Assembly: GCF_030689025.1 (NCBI RefSeq)
Contig: NZ_JAUYWA010000002.1
Span: forward strand, 62,001 to 126,000
DNA: 64,000 bases
Source: Oceanobacter sp. 1_MG-2023
GTDB lineage: Bacteria; Pseudomonadota; Gammaproteobacteria; Pseudomonadales; Oceanobacteraceae
Direction: 5' to 3'
Position numbers and translations under genes: made by a program. Positions 16,631-26,112 of the stretch are shown piece by piece; positions within the stretch are counted from its first letter, which is position 1; the number at the start of each line of letters is the position of its first letter. The notes below the pieces were generated by a model. It ran no database searches and had not been told where the DNA came from. It was given only the letters and a program-made list of their open reading frames with translations.

Positions 16631-18705
16631 CAGGCAATCTCTTCTTCAGTAGCGGATTGTGACAGGTCGATACCACAGTGACGCAGCAAGGGTTCAACCG
16701 ATGGCGCCCGGCCCCGGAAGTTCTCGAACAACTGCGCCGCTGTGCGGCTGCCGCCCTGGCTGAGAATTTCATCAAGAAAACTCAAGCCGGTGTGTTTATT
16801 AAAGATCCCTTCTTCTTCGAAGCGGGAAAAGGCGTCGGCACTTAATACTTCCGCCCATTTGTAGGAGTAATACCCGGCAGCATAACCACCGGCAAAAATA
16901 TGGGTAAAGCCATGCTGGAAACGACTGAACGGCACGGTTGGTACCACGGTAACCTGGCGACGCACATCGTCCAGTAACGCCTGGACATCGGCACCCTGCT
17001 CACGAAATTCGTGGTGCAAACGGAAATCAAACAAGGCAAATTCAATTTGCCGCATGGTGCCCATGGCGCTCTGGAAGTTTTTGGCAGCCAATAATTTATC
17101 GAGCAATGCTTTTGGCAACGGCTCACCGGTTTGATAGTGTCCGGAAATAAACGCCAGCGCCTCTGGCTCGTAACACCAGTTCTCCAGAAACTGGCTCGGC
17201 AGCTCCACGGCATCCCAGGCAACCCCGGAAATACCACTCACCGCCGCCACATCCATACGCGTCAGCATATGGTGCAAGCCATGACCAAATTCGTGGAACA
17301 GCGTGGTCAGTTCATCATGGGTCAACAACGCCGGTTGCTCGCCCACTGGCGGAGTGAAGTTACACACCAGATACGCCACCGGCAATTGCAGCCCGGTACT
17401 GGTATGACGCCGGGTGCGGCAGACATCCATCCAGGCACCGCCGCGTTTTTTCGCCCGGGCGTACAGATCCAGATAAAAAGACGCCAGATGCTGGCCGTCT
17501 TTGTGAATCTCAAAAAAGCGGACATCCGGGTGGTAACAGTCAAACCTCTGCTGTTCCACAAACTCCAGCTCGAACAGCCGTGAGACGGTTTCAAACATGC
17601 CTTTGATGACAGTATCAACCGGCAGATAAGGACGAATATCTTCCTGCGACAAGGCATAACGCTGCTGCCGCAGTTTCTCGGCGTAGTAGCCAACATCCCA
17701 GGGTTGCAAGTCATCGGCGCCGTATTCTTCCAGCGCAAACTGCTTCAGCTCGGCAATTTCACGCTCCGCCTGAGGCTTGGCTTTTTGCGCCAGATCGTTC
17801 AGGAATTCCAGCACCTGATCCGGAGTGTCAGCCATTTTGCTGGCCAGCGACAACGCCGCGTAACTTTCATAACCCAATAATTGGGCCTGCTCATAACGCA
17901 GTTGCAGGATTTCCAGCATCAGGGCGGAGTTATCAAACTCACCTGCATTTGGGCCCACATCGGATGCCCGCGTGACGTTGGCGGTGTACACCTCACGGCG
18001 CAACTCACGATTGTCGGCGTAGGTCAGCACCGGGTAAAACGAAGGAAAATCCAGTGTGATCAGATAACCTTCCAGTTCTTTCTGCTGCGCCAGTTGCGCC
18101 AGCAATGACTTGGCACTATCCGGCAGCCCGGCCAGCTCGGCCTCATCCGTAATCTGTTTATGCCAGGCGTGGGTGGCATCCAGAACGTTCTCGCTGAACT
18201 TGCTGGTGATTTCCGACAAGCGCTGGCTGATAGCACCAAAACGCTGTTTTTTCTCGGCGGGCAAATCGACACCCGCCAGGTGAAAATCCCGCAATTCGTT
18301 ATTGATGGTGGTTTGCTGCTGGACACTCAAGGTGGCAAATTCGTCCGACGCTTGCAGCGCTTTGTAGGCATTACACAGTTCTGCATTCTGGCCGACTTCA
18401 GTGCTGTACTGACTCAATAACGGCAGGCAGGCGTTATAGGCTTCCCGCAGTTCATCCGAATTATTCACGCCATTCAAATGACCCACCGGCGACCAGGCCT
18501 TGCTCAGTTCGTCATCCCACTGCTCCAGTGGTGCCACCAGGGTGTCCCAACCGGGGGTTTCACCCGATGTCTTGAGGTCGGCCAGCAATTGCGCCATGCG
18601 CTCACGATTGCGGTTCAGCAGGAATTCAATAGCAGGCTGTACATGCTCAGGCTGAATCGCCGAAAACGCAGGCAACAGCGAATCTTCAAGCAAAGGATTG
18701 GTCAT
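16630..18705 (-). CDS. prlC: Oligopeptidase A (M3 metallopeptidase)
   Basis: This cytoplasmic zinc peptidase degrades short peptides, including cleaved signal peptides. The M3 active-site motif TLFHEFGHGLHHML is present at about residue 470, giving the HExxH-equivalent HEFGH, with the third ligand downstream in SGVAWDAVELPSQFLENW. The C-terminal GGYAAGYYSYKWAEVLSADAF is also typical. Length of 691 residues is close to the 680 of E. coli. It is followed by overlapping yheV, and the two are probably one transcript. Confidence 0.95.
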   Translation of the reverse strand: MTNPLLEDSLLPAFSAIQPEHVQPAIEFLLNRNRERMAQLLADLKTSGETPGWDTLVAPLEQWDDELSKAWSPVGHLNGVNNSDELREAYNACLPLLSQYSTEVGQNAELCNAYKALQASDEFATLSVQQQTTINNELRDFHLAGVDLPAEKKQRFGAISQRLSEITSKFSENVLDATHAWHKQITDEAELAGLPDSAKSLLAQLAQQKELEGYLITLDFPSFYPVLTYADNRELRREVYTANVTRASDVGPNAGEFDNSALMLEILQLRYEQAQLLGYESYAALSLASKMADTPDQVLEFLNDLAQKAKPQAEREIAELKQFALEEYGADDLQPWDVGYYAEKLRQQRYALSQEDIRPYLPVDTVIKGMFETVSRLFELEFVEQQRFDCYHPDVRFFEIHKDGQHLASFYLDLYARAKKRGGAWMDVCRTRRHTSTGLQLPVAYLVCNFTPPVGEQPALLTHDELTTLFHEFGHGLHHMLTRMDVAAVSGISGVAWDAVELPSQFLENWCYEPEALAFISGHYQTGEPLPKALLDKLLAAKNFQSAMGTMRQIEFALFDFRLHHEFREQGADVQALLDDVRRQVTVVPTVPFSRFQHGFTHIFAGGYAAGYYSYKWAEVLSADAFSRFEEEGIFNKHTGLSFLDEILSQGGSRTAAQLFENFRGRAPSVEPLLRHCGIDLSQSATEEEIA

Positions 18706-18856
18706 GAATAGTCATCCGTAATCGAGAGGGCAATACACAGAGTATTTGGGGCAAGTAGCCACAATTCAAGCAGAATCCTGTAACGATATATTTTGGCTAT
18801 GAATACAATCGCCCCGCAACCACGTCAAGCGACGCTGGCCGCAGGGCAATGACCGC

Positions 18857-19930
18857 TCAGGCACCCATTGATGGATAGTCGGTATAACCCTCTGCCCCTG
18901 AGGTGTAAAAAGTGTCCGGATTCGGTGTATTCAGTTCCGCACCGGCTTTGACCCGGGCTGGTAAATCCGGGTTGGCCAGCAAACCGGTACCAAAGGCCAC
19001 GGCATCAGCGTGACGGGCACTGAGGGCTGCCGCCGCTTCTTCCGGGCTGTAGCCCATATTGACGATCAAAGAGCCGTTGTAATACTCACGAGCCACGGGC
19101 ACGACGTCAGCGCTTTGAATACCAAAAAAATCCGCCCGCATAACGTGTAAATACGCCAGCTGGTACCGGTTCAGCCCAGTCGCCAGATATTGCATCCAGC
19201 CCAGCGGGTCACTGTCACGCATGCTGTTAAAGCTGTTTAGTGGCGACAAGCGCAACCCCACTCGACCACTGCCGATTTCTGCGGTGACAGCATCCAGAAC
19301 GTCGAACAACAGCCGAGCCCGGTTTGCCAATGAGCCGCCATACGCATCCGTTCTCTGGTTCGAACTGTCCCGCAGAAACTGATCTATCAGATAGCCATTG
19401 GCACCGTGTACCTCCACACCATCAAAACCCGCACGGATGGCATTGGCTGCCGCCCGCCGGAAGTCTTGCACAATATCGGCAATCTCAGTGGTGGTTAATG
19501 CTCGGGGCACGGTATAGGGTTGCTTGCCTTCCGGGGTATGCACCTCGTCTTCGATTGCAATGGCACTCGCCGACACGGCTTCTTTACCATGATTGAGCAA
19601 AGGATGAGCAGCACGACCCGCGTGCCAGATCTGCATAAACACCTTGCCGCCACGGGCATGTACGGCATCAGCCGTTTGCTTCCAGGCATCCACTTGCTCG
19701 GCAGCATACACGCCGGGGTCATTTCCAAACGCCGACGTTCCTTCCGTGACCATCGTGCATTCTGTAATCACCAGACCAGCACTGGCCCGTTGTCCATAAT
19801 ATTCCGCCATTAATGCATTCGGCAGATGACCTACAGCCCGGCAACGGGTCAGTGGTGCCATCACAAAACGGTTAGCCAACTCAATGTCACCCAGTGACAC
19901 TGGCGTAAACAACACATCCAGATTCGACAT
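18857..19930 (-). CDS. Old yellow enzyme family alkene reductase (NemA-like)
   Basis: This is an FMN-dependent TIM-barrel ene-reductase that uses NAD(P)H to reduce activated C=C bonds and some nitro compounds. Hallmarks are the N-terminal LANRFVMAPLTRCRA, the substrate-binding pair in VEVHGANGYLIDQF (His and Asn), and FGTGLLANPDLP near the phosphate site. The start is the ATG at 19930, behind AGAGG and eight bases, though the frame is open for 34 more codons. Length of 357 residues matches NemA/XenA-type enzymes. It diverges from the gamma-carbonic anhydrase gene. Confidence 0.93.
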   Translation of the reverse strand: MSNLDVLFTPVSLGDIELANRFVMAPLTRCRAVGHLPNALMAEYYGQRASAGLVITECTMVTEGTSAFGNDPGVYAAEQVDAWKQTADAVHARGGKVFMQIWHAGRAAHPLLNHGKEAVSASAIAIEDEVHTPEGKQPYTVPRALTTTEIADIVQDFRRAAANAIRAGFDGVEVHGANGYLIDQFLRDSSNQRTDAYGGSLANRARLLFDVLDAVTAEIGSGRVGLRLSPLNSFNSMRDSDPLGWMQYLATGLNRYQLAYLHVMRADFFGIQSADVVPVAREYYNGSLIVNMGYSPEEAAAALSARHADAVAFGTGLLANPDLPARVKAGAELNTPNPDTFYTSGAEGYTDYPSMGA

Positions 19931-20115
19931 AAACAAGACCTCTAGAGAATGGTGGGGAAGCGCTAATATAAGTACAGTAAAGACGTGTTTCACCCACCCG
20001 ACCCGAGACACATTGTTGCACCAGAAGACCAACAGACCACTACAAAGCTATTATTGTTTCCGCCTGGCAACACCGCATGCATAACAGACAAGCCACCACA
20101 CAGGAGTACACCACG

Positions 20116-20664
20116 ATGAACAGCGTCCGCCGTTTTCAGGGCCAAACCCCAGACTTGGGCCAACGGGTTTTTGTTGACCGCAGCGCCGTCGTTATTGGCG
20201 ACGTGCAACTGGGCGACGATAGCTCGGTCTGGCCACTGGCGGTGATTCGTGGCGATATGCACCATATTCGCATCGGCGCCCGCACCAGTGTGCAGGATGG
20301 CTCAGTGCTCCACATCACCCACGCCAGCGATTACAACCCCGGCGGCTACCCGCTGATCATTGGTGACGACGTCACCATCGGCCACCAGGCCATGCTGCAC
20401 GGCTGTACCATCGGCAATCGCGTGCTGGTCGGTATGAAAGCCATGATCATGGACGGCGCCATTGTCGAAGACGACGTGATTGTCGGCGCTGGCGCGACCG
20501 TCACTCCGGGCAAGGTCCTCAAAAGCGGCTGGGTTTATATGGGAACACCGGCCAAACCGGTACGGGAAATCACCGCCAAGGAACGCAGCTTCTTTACCTA
20601 CGGTGCCGGTAACTACGTCAAACTGAAAGACAAACACCTGGCTGAGGGGTACGACCAGCCTTGA
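20116..20664 (+). CDS. Gamma-class carbonic anhydrase-like protein (YrdA family)
   Basis: A left-handed beta-helix of hexapeptide repeats spans nearly the whole 182 residues. Metal-site histidines appear in VLHITHASDYNPGG, IGHQAMLHGC and neighbouring turns, as in YrdA/PaaY relatives. Activity as a carbonic anhydrase is not assured in this family. The start is the ATG at 20116 with a CAGGAG site; an in-frame ATG 13 codons upstream lacks one. It lies between the divergent ene-reductase and a LON-N gene. Confidence 0.9.
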   Translation: MNSVRRFQGQTPDLGQRVFVDRSAVVIGDVQLGDDSSVWPLAVIRGDMHHIRIGARTSVQDGSVLHITHASDYNPGGYPLIIGDDVTIGHQAMLHGCTIGNRVLVGMKAMIMDGAIVEDDVIVGAGATVTPGKVLKSGWVYMGTPAKPVREITAKERSFFTYGAGNYVKLKDKHLAEGYDQP

Positions 20665-20791
20665 ACCTCGCGGCGGGTGCCTGCTGCCCGCCGTAACAAT
20701 CTTTCATCGTCCAACCGCAGTCATCAGGGTATAACAGACCAATCTGACCAGCGTTATACGGGCACACGCCCGTCCGTTCCGGAGACCATTT

Positions 20792-21433
20792 ATGACCGAT
20801 ATCTGTATCTTCCCCATCCCGGACTGCGTGACCTTCCCTGGCACCGTCTTCCCCTTACATGTGTTCGAACCCCGTTATCGCAAGATGATCCAGCATTGTC
20901 TTGATACCCAGACACCGGTTGCTATCTGCCATACCCAAAAGCTGCTCAGCCCGGCCAAGCCCAATCAGGATCCGCACACTGCGCTGCATTCCAACCAGGC
21001 GACTTACAAGCCTTACCCGATATTTTCGGCAGGTCAGCCAGAGTTGCTCAAGGCCCTCGACGATGGCCGTTTGCTGCTTAATATTCATATTCGCCAACGC
21101 TACCGGGCTATCGCGGAAAAACAGACGCTGCCTTATATGGTCTACGACTGCGAACCCTTCCTGGACCGCGAGGCCGACCCGGACGATCACGACTACCACG
21201 AGGAACTCAAGCAGCGGATTCTCAAACGGCTGGATATCCTGGCTTTCCGCCAACCGGAATTCCAGGCGGTGTACCAGACCCACGACTGGCAAACCAAACC
21301 GGTCAACGAGTTCAGTTTCCAACTGTTTGGACTGATTGCTTTTGATGCGGACACCCAGCAACAACTGCTGGCAATGGATACCATTACCGACCGGCTCGAG
21401 CGCGCATTGGAACTGCTGCTAGGCATTGACTGA
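20792..21433 (+). CDS. LON peptidase substrate-binding (LON-N) domain protein
   Basis: This is a stand-alone LON N-terminal domain of 213 residues without ATPase or protease domains. The signature is at the start: IFPIPDCVTFPGTVFPLHVFEPRYRKMI. Later FSFQLFGLIAFDADTQQQLL, LAMDTITDRLERALELL match the C-terminal helices of such proteins. Its cellular role is not known. It is transcribed in the same direction as the carbonic-anhydrase-like gene after a 127-base gap. Confidence 0.87.
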   Translation: MTDICIFPIPDCVTFPGTVFPLHVFEPRYRKMIQHCLDTQTPVAICHTQKLLSPAKPNQDPHTALHSNQATYKPYPIFSAGQPELLKALDDGRLLLNIHIRQRYRAIAEKQTLPYMVYDCEPFLDREADPDDHDYHEELKQRILKRLDILAFRQPEFQAVYQTHDWQTKPVNEFSFQLFGLIAFDADTQQQLLAMDTITDRLERALELLLGID

Positions 21434-21892
21434 TTTGGCGATTGGCAGCGTCGCCCAATCGCTCTTTGATTGGGCCGCCAGGGAATTATTTTCTGCTCCC
21501 ACCCCTCTATCCACACAGACTGCTTACACCGCCTATTCACATCACCTGAGTCATTGCCTTGTCCATAAAGCGGTTATTTGGCTGGGCAGTGTCCTGAGGA
21601 CATCTATTTAATCCGGAGCTCACTCTGGGCCACCGGATGGTTTCGAATCACGAAGCCGACTTGCACCATACTCATCCCTCTTACCCCACAAAGGCGCCAA
21701 CCTGAACCGTAACACCCTGTGGCACCCCAGGCTGCAGGCCGATATTCTGCTCCCGGGGCTTGTCCGTCGTTTGGTTGCGCATAAACAATCGCAAAAAAAT
21801 CTCTTTATTTGTAAGCAATCGCGCCGAGCAGCGACCACACTTATAAATAACAACCGATTAACGCCGCTTGATTACCCAAAACCGGAGCCTTT
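21434..21892. other. Gene-free region upstream of the arsenic cluster
   Basis: These 459 bases hold no convincing gene. An 8-bp hairpin (21453-21475, GCCCAATC/GATTGGGC, 7-base loop) without a U-tract follows the LON-N gene. At 21598-21614 is GGACATCTATTTAATCC, nearly identical to 41780-41796. The promoter of the arsenic cluster should be in the right half; I cannot point to it securely, and I see no ArsR-type palindrome. Confidence 0.6.
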
Positions 21893-22846
21893 ATGCACGC
21901 GACACTCCCCTTGCTGGAAGTGACTGACTTCCCTGCCCTGCAACGCCAACCGCTGGAAATATTGCAGGTCAATCTGGGCTATCGCTGCAATCTCAGCTGC
22001 CTGCACTGTCACGTTAACGCCGGGCCAAACCGCACCGAAATGATGGACCGAGAGACCATCGACCTGATCGTACCGATACTAAAAGCCCGTCAGATTCACA
22101 CCCTCGACCTGACTGGTGGCGCACCGGAATTACACGATGATTTCCGTTATCTGGTCAGCCAGGCCACTGCCGCTGGCGTCAAGGTCATCGACCGCTGCAA
22201 CCTCACCGTATTATGCGAACCCGGGCAAGAACAACTGGCTCAATTTCTCGCCGAACACCGCGTCGAGATTGTCGCCTCCATGCCCTGCTACTCGGTGAAA
22301 AATGTCGACCAGCAACGGGGGAATGGCGTCTTCGATAAAAGCATCACCGGACTACGACTGTTGAACGAACTGGGCTACGGCAAAGCCAACAGTGGCCTGA
22401 CCCTGAACCTGGTATTTAACCCTCAGGGCCCAGTATTGCCGCCCAATCAACAAGCCCTCGAAGCCGACTATCGCCGCGAGCTGAAACAACACTTTGATAT
22501 CGAATTCAACCAACTGTTTGTGCTCGCCAATATGCCCATCAAACGCTTTGGTTCCACGCTGATTTCCAAGGGTCAGTTTGCCGACTATATGCAGCTGCTG
22601 AAAAGCCACCATCAGGACGACAACCTCGCTGGCGTGATGTGCCGCACGACCGTCAGCGTCGACTGGCAGGGCAATCTGTTCGACTGCGACTTTAACCAAC
22701 AACTTGAAATGCCGTTAGCCGACCATGCCACCCGACACCTGCGTGATTTGTTGACCCACGACCTGAACAACCAGCCGGTCGCCGTGGCCGACCATTGTTA
22801 CGGTTGTACCGCAGGCCAAGGCAGCAGCTGTGGCGGCGCACTTTAG
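21893..22846 (+). CDS. arsS: Arsenosugar biosynthesis radical SAM protein ArsS
   Basis: ArsS uses a 4Fe-4S cluster and S-adenosylmethionine to transfer a 5'-deoxyadenosyl group to methylated arsenic, the entry to arsenosugars. The cluster motif CNLSCLHCH (CxxxCxxC) is at about residues 33-41 inside NLGYRCNLSCLHCHVNAGP, and LDLTGGAPEL is the SAM-binding GGxPE motif. The C-terminal DUF3641-type region has GNLFDCDFNQQLEM and the closing Cys-rich CYGCTAGQGSSCGGAL. Some family members carry selenocysteine; this one uses Cys. It opens a seven-gene cluster on one strand, 18 bases before the flavoprotein fusion gene. Length is 317 residues. Confidence 0.93.
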   Translation: MHATLPLLEVTDFPALQRQPLEILQVNLGYRCNLSCLHCHVNAGPNRTEMMDRETIDLIVPILKARQIHTLDLTGGAPELHDDFRYLVSQATAAGVKVIDRCNLTVLCEPGQEQLAQFLAEHRVEIVASMPCYSVKNVDQQRGNGVFDKSITGLRLLNELGYGKANSGLTLNLVFNPQGPVLPPNQQALEADYRRELKQHFDIEFNQLFVLANMPIKRFGSTLISKGQFADYMQLLKSHHQDDNLAGVMCRTTVSVDWQGNLFDCDFNQQLEMPLADHATRHLRDLLTHDLNNQPVAVADHCYGCTAGQGSSCGGAL

Positions 22847-22864
22847 TCCAACCTGGAGAACCCG

Positions 22865-25087
22865 ATGAAGAAGCTTTCCCTGATACTGTTGGCGCTGGCA
22901 CTGGTTGGCAGTTTTTTTTACTTCGACCTGAACCAGCTACTGACACTCGACGGCCTGAAAAACGGCTTGAGTGATTTTGAACAGCAGCGTCAGGCGGAGC
23001 CTCTACTCAGCGGCGGTTTGTTCCTGCTGGCCTATATCGTGATGGCAGCCCTGTCACTACCCGGCGCGGCGATCATGACCCTTGCCGCAGGAGCCCTGTT
23101 CGGATTAGGCTGGGGGACGCTGATTGCATCGTTCGCCAGCTCCATCGGTGCCACGCTGGCATTCCTCGCCTCACGCTATCTATTGCAAGACACCGTACAA
23201 AAACGTTTTGGCGAGCGCCTGCAAGCCATTAACGATGGTGTCCGCCAAGACGGCGCTTTTTATCTGTTTACCTTGCGTCTGGTACCGGTCTTTCCCTTCT
23301 TTCTGATCAACCTGTTGATGGGACTAACCCCTGTCCGGGCCGCCACATTTTACGGCGTCAGTCAGCTCGGCATGCTGGCCGGCACGGCGGTATACGTTAA
23401 CGCAGGCACCCAGTTATCGCAGCTGCAAAGCCTGTCTGGCATCTTGTCACCATCGCTGATTTTATCCTTTGCCCTGCTGGGCTTGTTCCCGTTGCTAGCC
23501 AAAAAACTGCTGGCCGTCATCAAAGCCAGACGTGTCTACGATGGCTACAAAAAACCCCGTCATTTTGACCGTAACCTGATAGTGATTGGAGCCGGTGCCG
23601 GTGGTTTGGTATCGGCGTATATCGCCGCCGCCGTCAAAGCCAAAGTGACCCTGATAGAAGCCAACAAGATGGGGGGTGACTGCCTCAACTATGGCTGTGT
23701 CCCCAGCAAGGCCCTGATCAAAAGCGCCAAGGTCGCGCATCAGATTCGCCATGCCGAACACTATGGCCTGACAGCAGAGACACCAGCAACCGACGTCCCC
23801 CGCTTCTCGTTCCGTACCATCATGGCACGAGTGCATCAGGTGATTCAGGCCATCGAACCCCACGACAGCGTCGAACGTTACACCAAACTCGGTGTTGAGG
23901 TCATGCAGGGTTACGCCAAACTGATTGACCCCTGGACCGTTGAAATTCGTCGCCCGTCGTCCACCGGTGGGGAAGACGAGGTTCAGCATCTGACCAGCCG
24001 TTCAGTCATTATTGCCACTGGCGCTCGCCCGACGATCCCGGATATTCCTGGCCTGAATGAAGTTGGTTACGTCACCAGCGATACATTATGGGACACCTTT
24101 GCCCAGCTGGATCAGGCCCCAAAACGCTTGATGGTACTGGGAGGCGGCCCGATCGGCTGCGAGCTGGCCCAAAGCTTTGCCCGTCTCGGCTCTCAGGTTA
24201 CGCAAATTGAACGTGGCCCACGCATTCTGGCACGGGAAGACGAAGACGTGTCCACCCTGGCTGCCGATTCATTACAACAAGATGGCGTCACGCTGCTGAC
24301 CCATCATCGCGTCGTGCGTTGCGAACAGGTCGAGACTGAAACAGGCGTTAGCAAGCGTATTGTTCTGGTCGCCCATGACCCGGCCAAGCCGTCTCAGGAG
24401 ACGACAGAAATCACCCTGGAATTTGACCAGCTACTGTGTGCCATCGGCCGCAGTGCCCGACTGAACGGCTATGGCCTCGAAAATCTTAATATCGAAACCA
24501 ACCGCACCCTGGTCACCAACGAATATCTGGAAACGCTCTACCCCAATATCTTTGCCGCCGGGGATGTGGCTGGGCCGTATCAGTTTACCCACGTTGCCGC
24601 CCACCAGGCCTGGTACGCTGCGGTGAATGCACTGTTTGGCTCATTCAAGAAATTCCGCGTCGATTATCGCGTCATCCCGGCCACGACCTTTCTTGACCCT
24701 GAAATTGCCCGGGTTGGCCTCAACGAGCAAGAAGCCAAAGTCCAAGGCATCGATTACGAAATCAGCCAATACAACCTCGACGACCTCGACCGGGCCATCA
24801 CCGACGGTGCCGCCCATGGCTTTGTCAAAGTACTGACCGTGCCGGGTAAAGATCGCATTCTCGGCGTCACCATTGTCGGTGAACATGGCGGCGATCTACT
24901 GGCCGAATTTGTACTGGCCATGAAACACAACCTGGGACTCAACAAGGTGCTTGGCACCATCCACGCTTACCCAACCTGGGCCGAAGCCAATAAATACGTC
25001 GCTGGCGAATGGAAGCGGGCACATGCACCAGAGCGCGTACTGGCCTGGCTGGAACGCTACCATAACTGGAGACGCGGCAATGCCTGA
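22865..25087 (+). CDS. VTT (TVP38/DedA-like) membrane domain fused to mercuric-reductase-like flavin disulfide oxidoreductase
   Basis: Residues 1-225 form a VTT/SNARE-associated membrane domain with about six helices (GAAIMTLAAGALFGLGWGTL, RLVPVFPFFLINLLMGLT). From about residue 238 a complete FAD-dependent pyridine-nucleotide disulfide oxidoreductase follows: GAGAGGLVSAYIAA for FAD, the redox pair in GGDCLNYGCVPSKAL, GGGPIGCELAQ for NAD(P)H, and FAAGDVAG. Near the C-terminus the usual catalytic HPTxxE reads YPTWAEA, so the general-base His is Tyr, as in mercuric reductases. Membrane-fused relatives are known in proteobacteria. In this cluster it could reduce an arsenical or thiol partner at the membrane; that is inference. 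The end overlaps the next gene by eight bases. Confidence 0.88.
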   Translation: MKKLSLILLALALVGSFFYFDLNQLLTLDGLKNGLSDFEQQRQAEPLLSGGLFLLAYIVMAALSLPGAAIMTLAAGALFGLGWGTLIASFASSIGATLAFLASRYLLQDTVQKRFGERLQAINDGVRQDGAFYLFTLRLVPVFPFFLINLLMGLTPVRAATFYGVSQLGMLAGTAVYVNAGTQLSQLQSLSGILSPSLILSFALLGLFPLLAKKLLAVIKARRVYDGYKKPRHFDRNLIVIGAGAGGLVSAYIAAAVKAKVTLIEANKMGGDCLNYGCVPSKALIKSAKVAHQIRHAEHYGLTAETPATDVPRFSFRTIMARVHQVIQAIEPHDSVERYTKLGVEVMQGYAKLIDPWTVEIRRPSSTGGEDEVQHLTSRSVIIATGARPTIPDIPGLNEVGYVTSDTLWDTFAQLDQAPKRLMVLGGGPIGCELAQSFARLGSQVTQIERGPRILAREDEDVSTLAADSLQQDGVTLLTHHRVVRCEQVETETGVSKRIVLVAHDPAKPSQETTEITLEFDQLLCAIGRSARLNGYGLENLNIETNRTLVTNEYLETLYPNIFAAGDVAGPYQFTHVAAHQAWYAAVNALFGSFKKFRVDYRVIPATTFLDPEIARVGLNEQEAKVQGIDYEISQYNLDDLDRAITDGAAHGFVKVLTVPGKDRILGVTIVGEHGGDLLAEFVLAMKHNLGLNKVLGTIHAYPTWAEANKYVAGEWKRAHAPERVLAWLERYHNWRRGNA

Positions 25088-26087
25088 TACTCACGAGATT
25101 CACCGTCAAGTTCATCCTCCAATGGCAGAACCAGGAATGCGAGGCGCTCGTCAACGCCGGCCCAAACGGGTTATGGCCAGTGGCCTGGCCCTACTGTTTT
25201 CGCTGCTGGGTTCACTGCCTGTCCAGGCTGACACCGCGGCACCTGACCAGCCTGGCGCCAGCGATCAGGTTATCGACGCAGGGCAAACGGTTAATGCCGG
25301 ACAAGCCGTACATACCGAACAAGCAATGGACAACAGTGAAGCTGGACCAGCCTTCGACCATACCCAATGGAATCAGCTGCTCAGCCGTTATGTACACACC
25401 ACTGCCGATGGCCAATCCACCCAGGTGGATTATCAAGGCATCAATGCCGAACGACCGTTACTGACGCAGTATCTGGAAGCGCTCGCGACCGTATCAGAAG
25501 CCGATTTCCAGCAATGGCACAAAGACGAACAACTGGCCTTCCTGATCAATGCCTATAACGCCTGGACGGTCGAACGCATTCTGACCTCCTGGCCCAACCT
25601 GGACTCCATCAAAGACCTGGGTAATTTTTTCAGCTCACCCTGGAGCAAGAAAATTATCCCTTTATTGGGCCAAACCCGCTCGCTGGATGATATTGAACAC
25701 ACGCTGATTCGACAGCCCGGACGCTACAACAACCCGTTGATTCACTTTGCCGTGAACTGCGCCAGCATAGGCTGTCCGCCCTTACGGGCAGAAGCCTACA
25801 GCGGCGCCCAGCTCGACATTCAGCTGAATGAACAGACGCGCCAGTTCCTCAGCAACCGTCAGCAAAACCGCCTCGATGGCGACGTTCTGGCAGTCTCCTC
25901 GATTTTCAAATGGTATCGCGAGGATTTTGAACAGGGCTGGAAAGGCTACCAACGGCTGGAAGATTTCTTCCTTCACTATCATGCCGCCCTGGCATTACCA
26001 GACGACGCCATTCAACGCTTGCAAGCAGGCCAACAAGACATCGAGTATCTGGACTATGACTGGCGACTTAACCGCACCCTGCCCTGA
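25080..26087 (+). CDS. DUF547 domain-containing exported protein
   Basis: A DUF547 domain of unknown function fills residues about 105-325, with the hallmark DEQLAFLINAYNAWTVERIL and NPLIHFAVNCASIGCPPLRAEAY (two Cys near the core). An unusually long, basic N-terminus precedes a hydrophobic stretch ending LPVQA, so it is probably exported; a start at the Met at codon 32 would give a classical signal peptide. A Gln/Ala/Asp-rich linker (residues about 55-100) follows. I use the ATG at 25080, which overlaps the previous stop by eight bases. DUF547 genes recur in arsenosugar clusters, but no activity is known. Confidence 0.87.
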   Translation: MPDTHEIHRQVHPPMAEPGMRGARQRRPKRVMASGLALLFSLLGSLPVQADTAAPDQPGASDQVIDAGQTVNAGQAVHTEQAMDNSEAGPAFDHTQWNQLLSRYVHTTADGQSTQVDYQGINAERPLLTQYLEALATVSEADFQQWHKDEQLAFLINAYNAWTVERILTSWPNLDSIKDLGNFFSSPWSKKIIPLLGQTRSLDDIEHTLIRQPGRYNNPLIHFAVNCASIGCPPLRAEAYSGAQLDIQLNEQTRQFLSNRQQNRLDGDVLAVSSIFKWYREDFEQGWKGYQRLEDFFLHYHAALALPDDAIQRLQAGQQDIEYLDYDWRLNRTLP

Positions 26088-26112
26088 GCACCGGATACCG
26101 GAGCACAGCCCG

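Noticed and set aside
21893-22846. ArsS as a selenoprotein
   Set aside because: The frame has Cys codons at the conserved positions and no in-frame TGA before the natural end.
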